Shown here piece by piece: positions 63,527 to 64,000 of a stretch of 64,000 nt of DNA (position 1 is the stretch's first letter; each line of letters begins with the position of its first letter). The position numbers and the translations under genes were made by a program. The notes beneath the pieces were generated by a model, which worked only from the letters and a program-made list of their open reading frames with translations, did not search any database and was not told the DNA's origin. Origin of the DNA: Rhizomicrobium sp. (lineage in GTDB: Bacteria > Pseudomonadota > Alphaproteobacteria > Micropepsales > Micropepsaceae); NCBI GenBank assembly GCA_037200385.1, contig JBBCGL010000001.1:2170001-2234000 (forward strand), given 5' to 3'.

Positions 63527-64000
63527 TTAGACGATCCGGCACCGCATGCTGTTAAGCATCCGGTGCGGTTCGTCCGCCAAGCCGGCGCGGACCTCCGCCA
63601 GCCGGTCCAGCACCCGTCGCACATGGTGGTTGACCGTCACCCGCGAAAACCCAAGCCGCTTGGCGGCCTCACCCTGCGTCAATCCGTCGAAGTAGACCAG
63701 AACGAAGATCTGGCGACTGAGCGGCGGCAGCGCCGCGATCGCCTTGTCCATGCTGGCGAGCGCGTCGGCGGCCACCAAATGATGTTCGGGCGTGACGACG
63801 TCTTCCTCGCGCCACAGGATATCCATCGCCTGGTTGAGAAGTTCGGCGCGGCGCCGCTCGACCTTGGCGTGATCGCGCACCAGATTGGCGGCGATCTGGA
63901 AGAGAAACGCGCTGGGATCGCGGACCGGGCCGCGCACCCGCGCGAGCTTGAACCAGATGTCCTGCGCCAGGTCCTCGGCGGTGGCGCGGCATCCGAGCCG
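63527..64000 (-). CDS. ECF sigma factor (FecI-like), module 2, N-terminus cut
   Basis: At least 157 residues of an ECF sigma factor; the start lies beyond the right edge. Region 2 is AEDLAQDIWFKLARV and PSAFLFQIAANLVRDHAK; region 4 is LPPLSRQIFVLVYFDGLTQGEAAKRLGFSRVTVNHHVRRVL (in parts). It belongs to the iron-starvation FecI group and should drive the receptor gene downstream. Its stop is 26 bases before the fecR start, so the two are one transcript. Confidence 0.92.
   Translation of the reverse strand, partial: RLGCRATAEDLAQDIWFKLARVRGPVRDPSAFLFQIAANLVRDHAKVERRRAELLNQAMDILWREEDVVTPEHHLVAADALASMDKAIAALPPLSRQIFVLVYFDGLTQGEAAKRLGFSRVTVNHHVRRVLDRLAEVRAGLADEPHRMLNSMRCRIV

Overview
The window is a GC-rich, gene-dense chromosomal segment from an alphaproteobacterium. 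This rests on the order DUF4164 - zapA - 6S RNA - fau, on a tkt-gap-pgk-fba glycolytic operon, on a CopA with YHS and heavy-metal-binding domains behind a CsoR repressor, and on FecR/ECF-sigma surface-signalling modules. The exact genus cannot be read from the sequence. No rRNA, tRNA or CRISPR array was seen.

Layout. 1-5.8 kb: end of yebC, a YCII protein, an ahpC-ahpD peroxidase pair behind a Fur-family-like box, an aldo/keto reductase, a YmdB-type phosphodiesterase, fau, a 6S RNA, zapA and a DUF4164 gene. 6-14.8 kb: a tightly packed tkt-gap-pgk-fba-thiE run, then efp, an inositol monophosphatase and an OmpA-like secreted protein. 14.8-21.3 kb: two MFS transporters, a GNAT acetyltransferase, small secreted proteins, mdh and an acyltransferase. 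21.3-25.7 kb: copper resistance (Met-rich surface protein, csoR, copA) with a palindromic operator in the divergent promoter, then an HU gene. 25.8-29.5 kb: ppa, an SMP-30 protein and a 1.49-kb IS5-like element carrying a passenger gene whose 3' end runs through the terminal repeat. 29.5-39.5 kb: mlaF-mlaE-alr, a sulfotransferase-like protein, a family 25 glycosyltransferase, dnaB, an ArsC/Spx protein and two 2'-5' RNA ligase paralogues around a DHFR-like gene.

39.6-44.3 kb is the most interesting part. It is a compact candidate RiPP (ribosomally made, modified peptide) locus: a PqqD-like recognition protein and a lasso-cyclase-like asparagine synthetase on the + strand, convergent with a 54-residue leader-containing peptide, an unusual radical SAM enzyme and an unrecognised 178-residue protein on the - strand. 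No lasso B2 protease and no exporter are present, so the chemistry is open.

44.4-52 kb holds accessory stress and redox genes with local regulators: an alpha/beta hydrolase, TetR and MerR regulators, two aldo/keto reductases, a decayed hydrolase and periplasmic proteins. 52-64 kb is one iron-acquisition block on the - strand: tonB-exbD-exbB, an AAA ATPase, two ECF-sigma/FecR modules, a LuxR regulator and a TonB-dependent receptor with the signalling (STN) domain. The receptor, FecR and sigma factor at the right end look like a classical cell-surface signalling set, with tonB-exbBD supplying energy.
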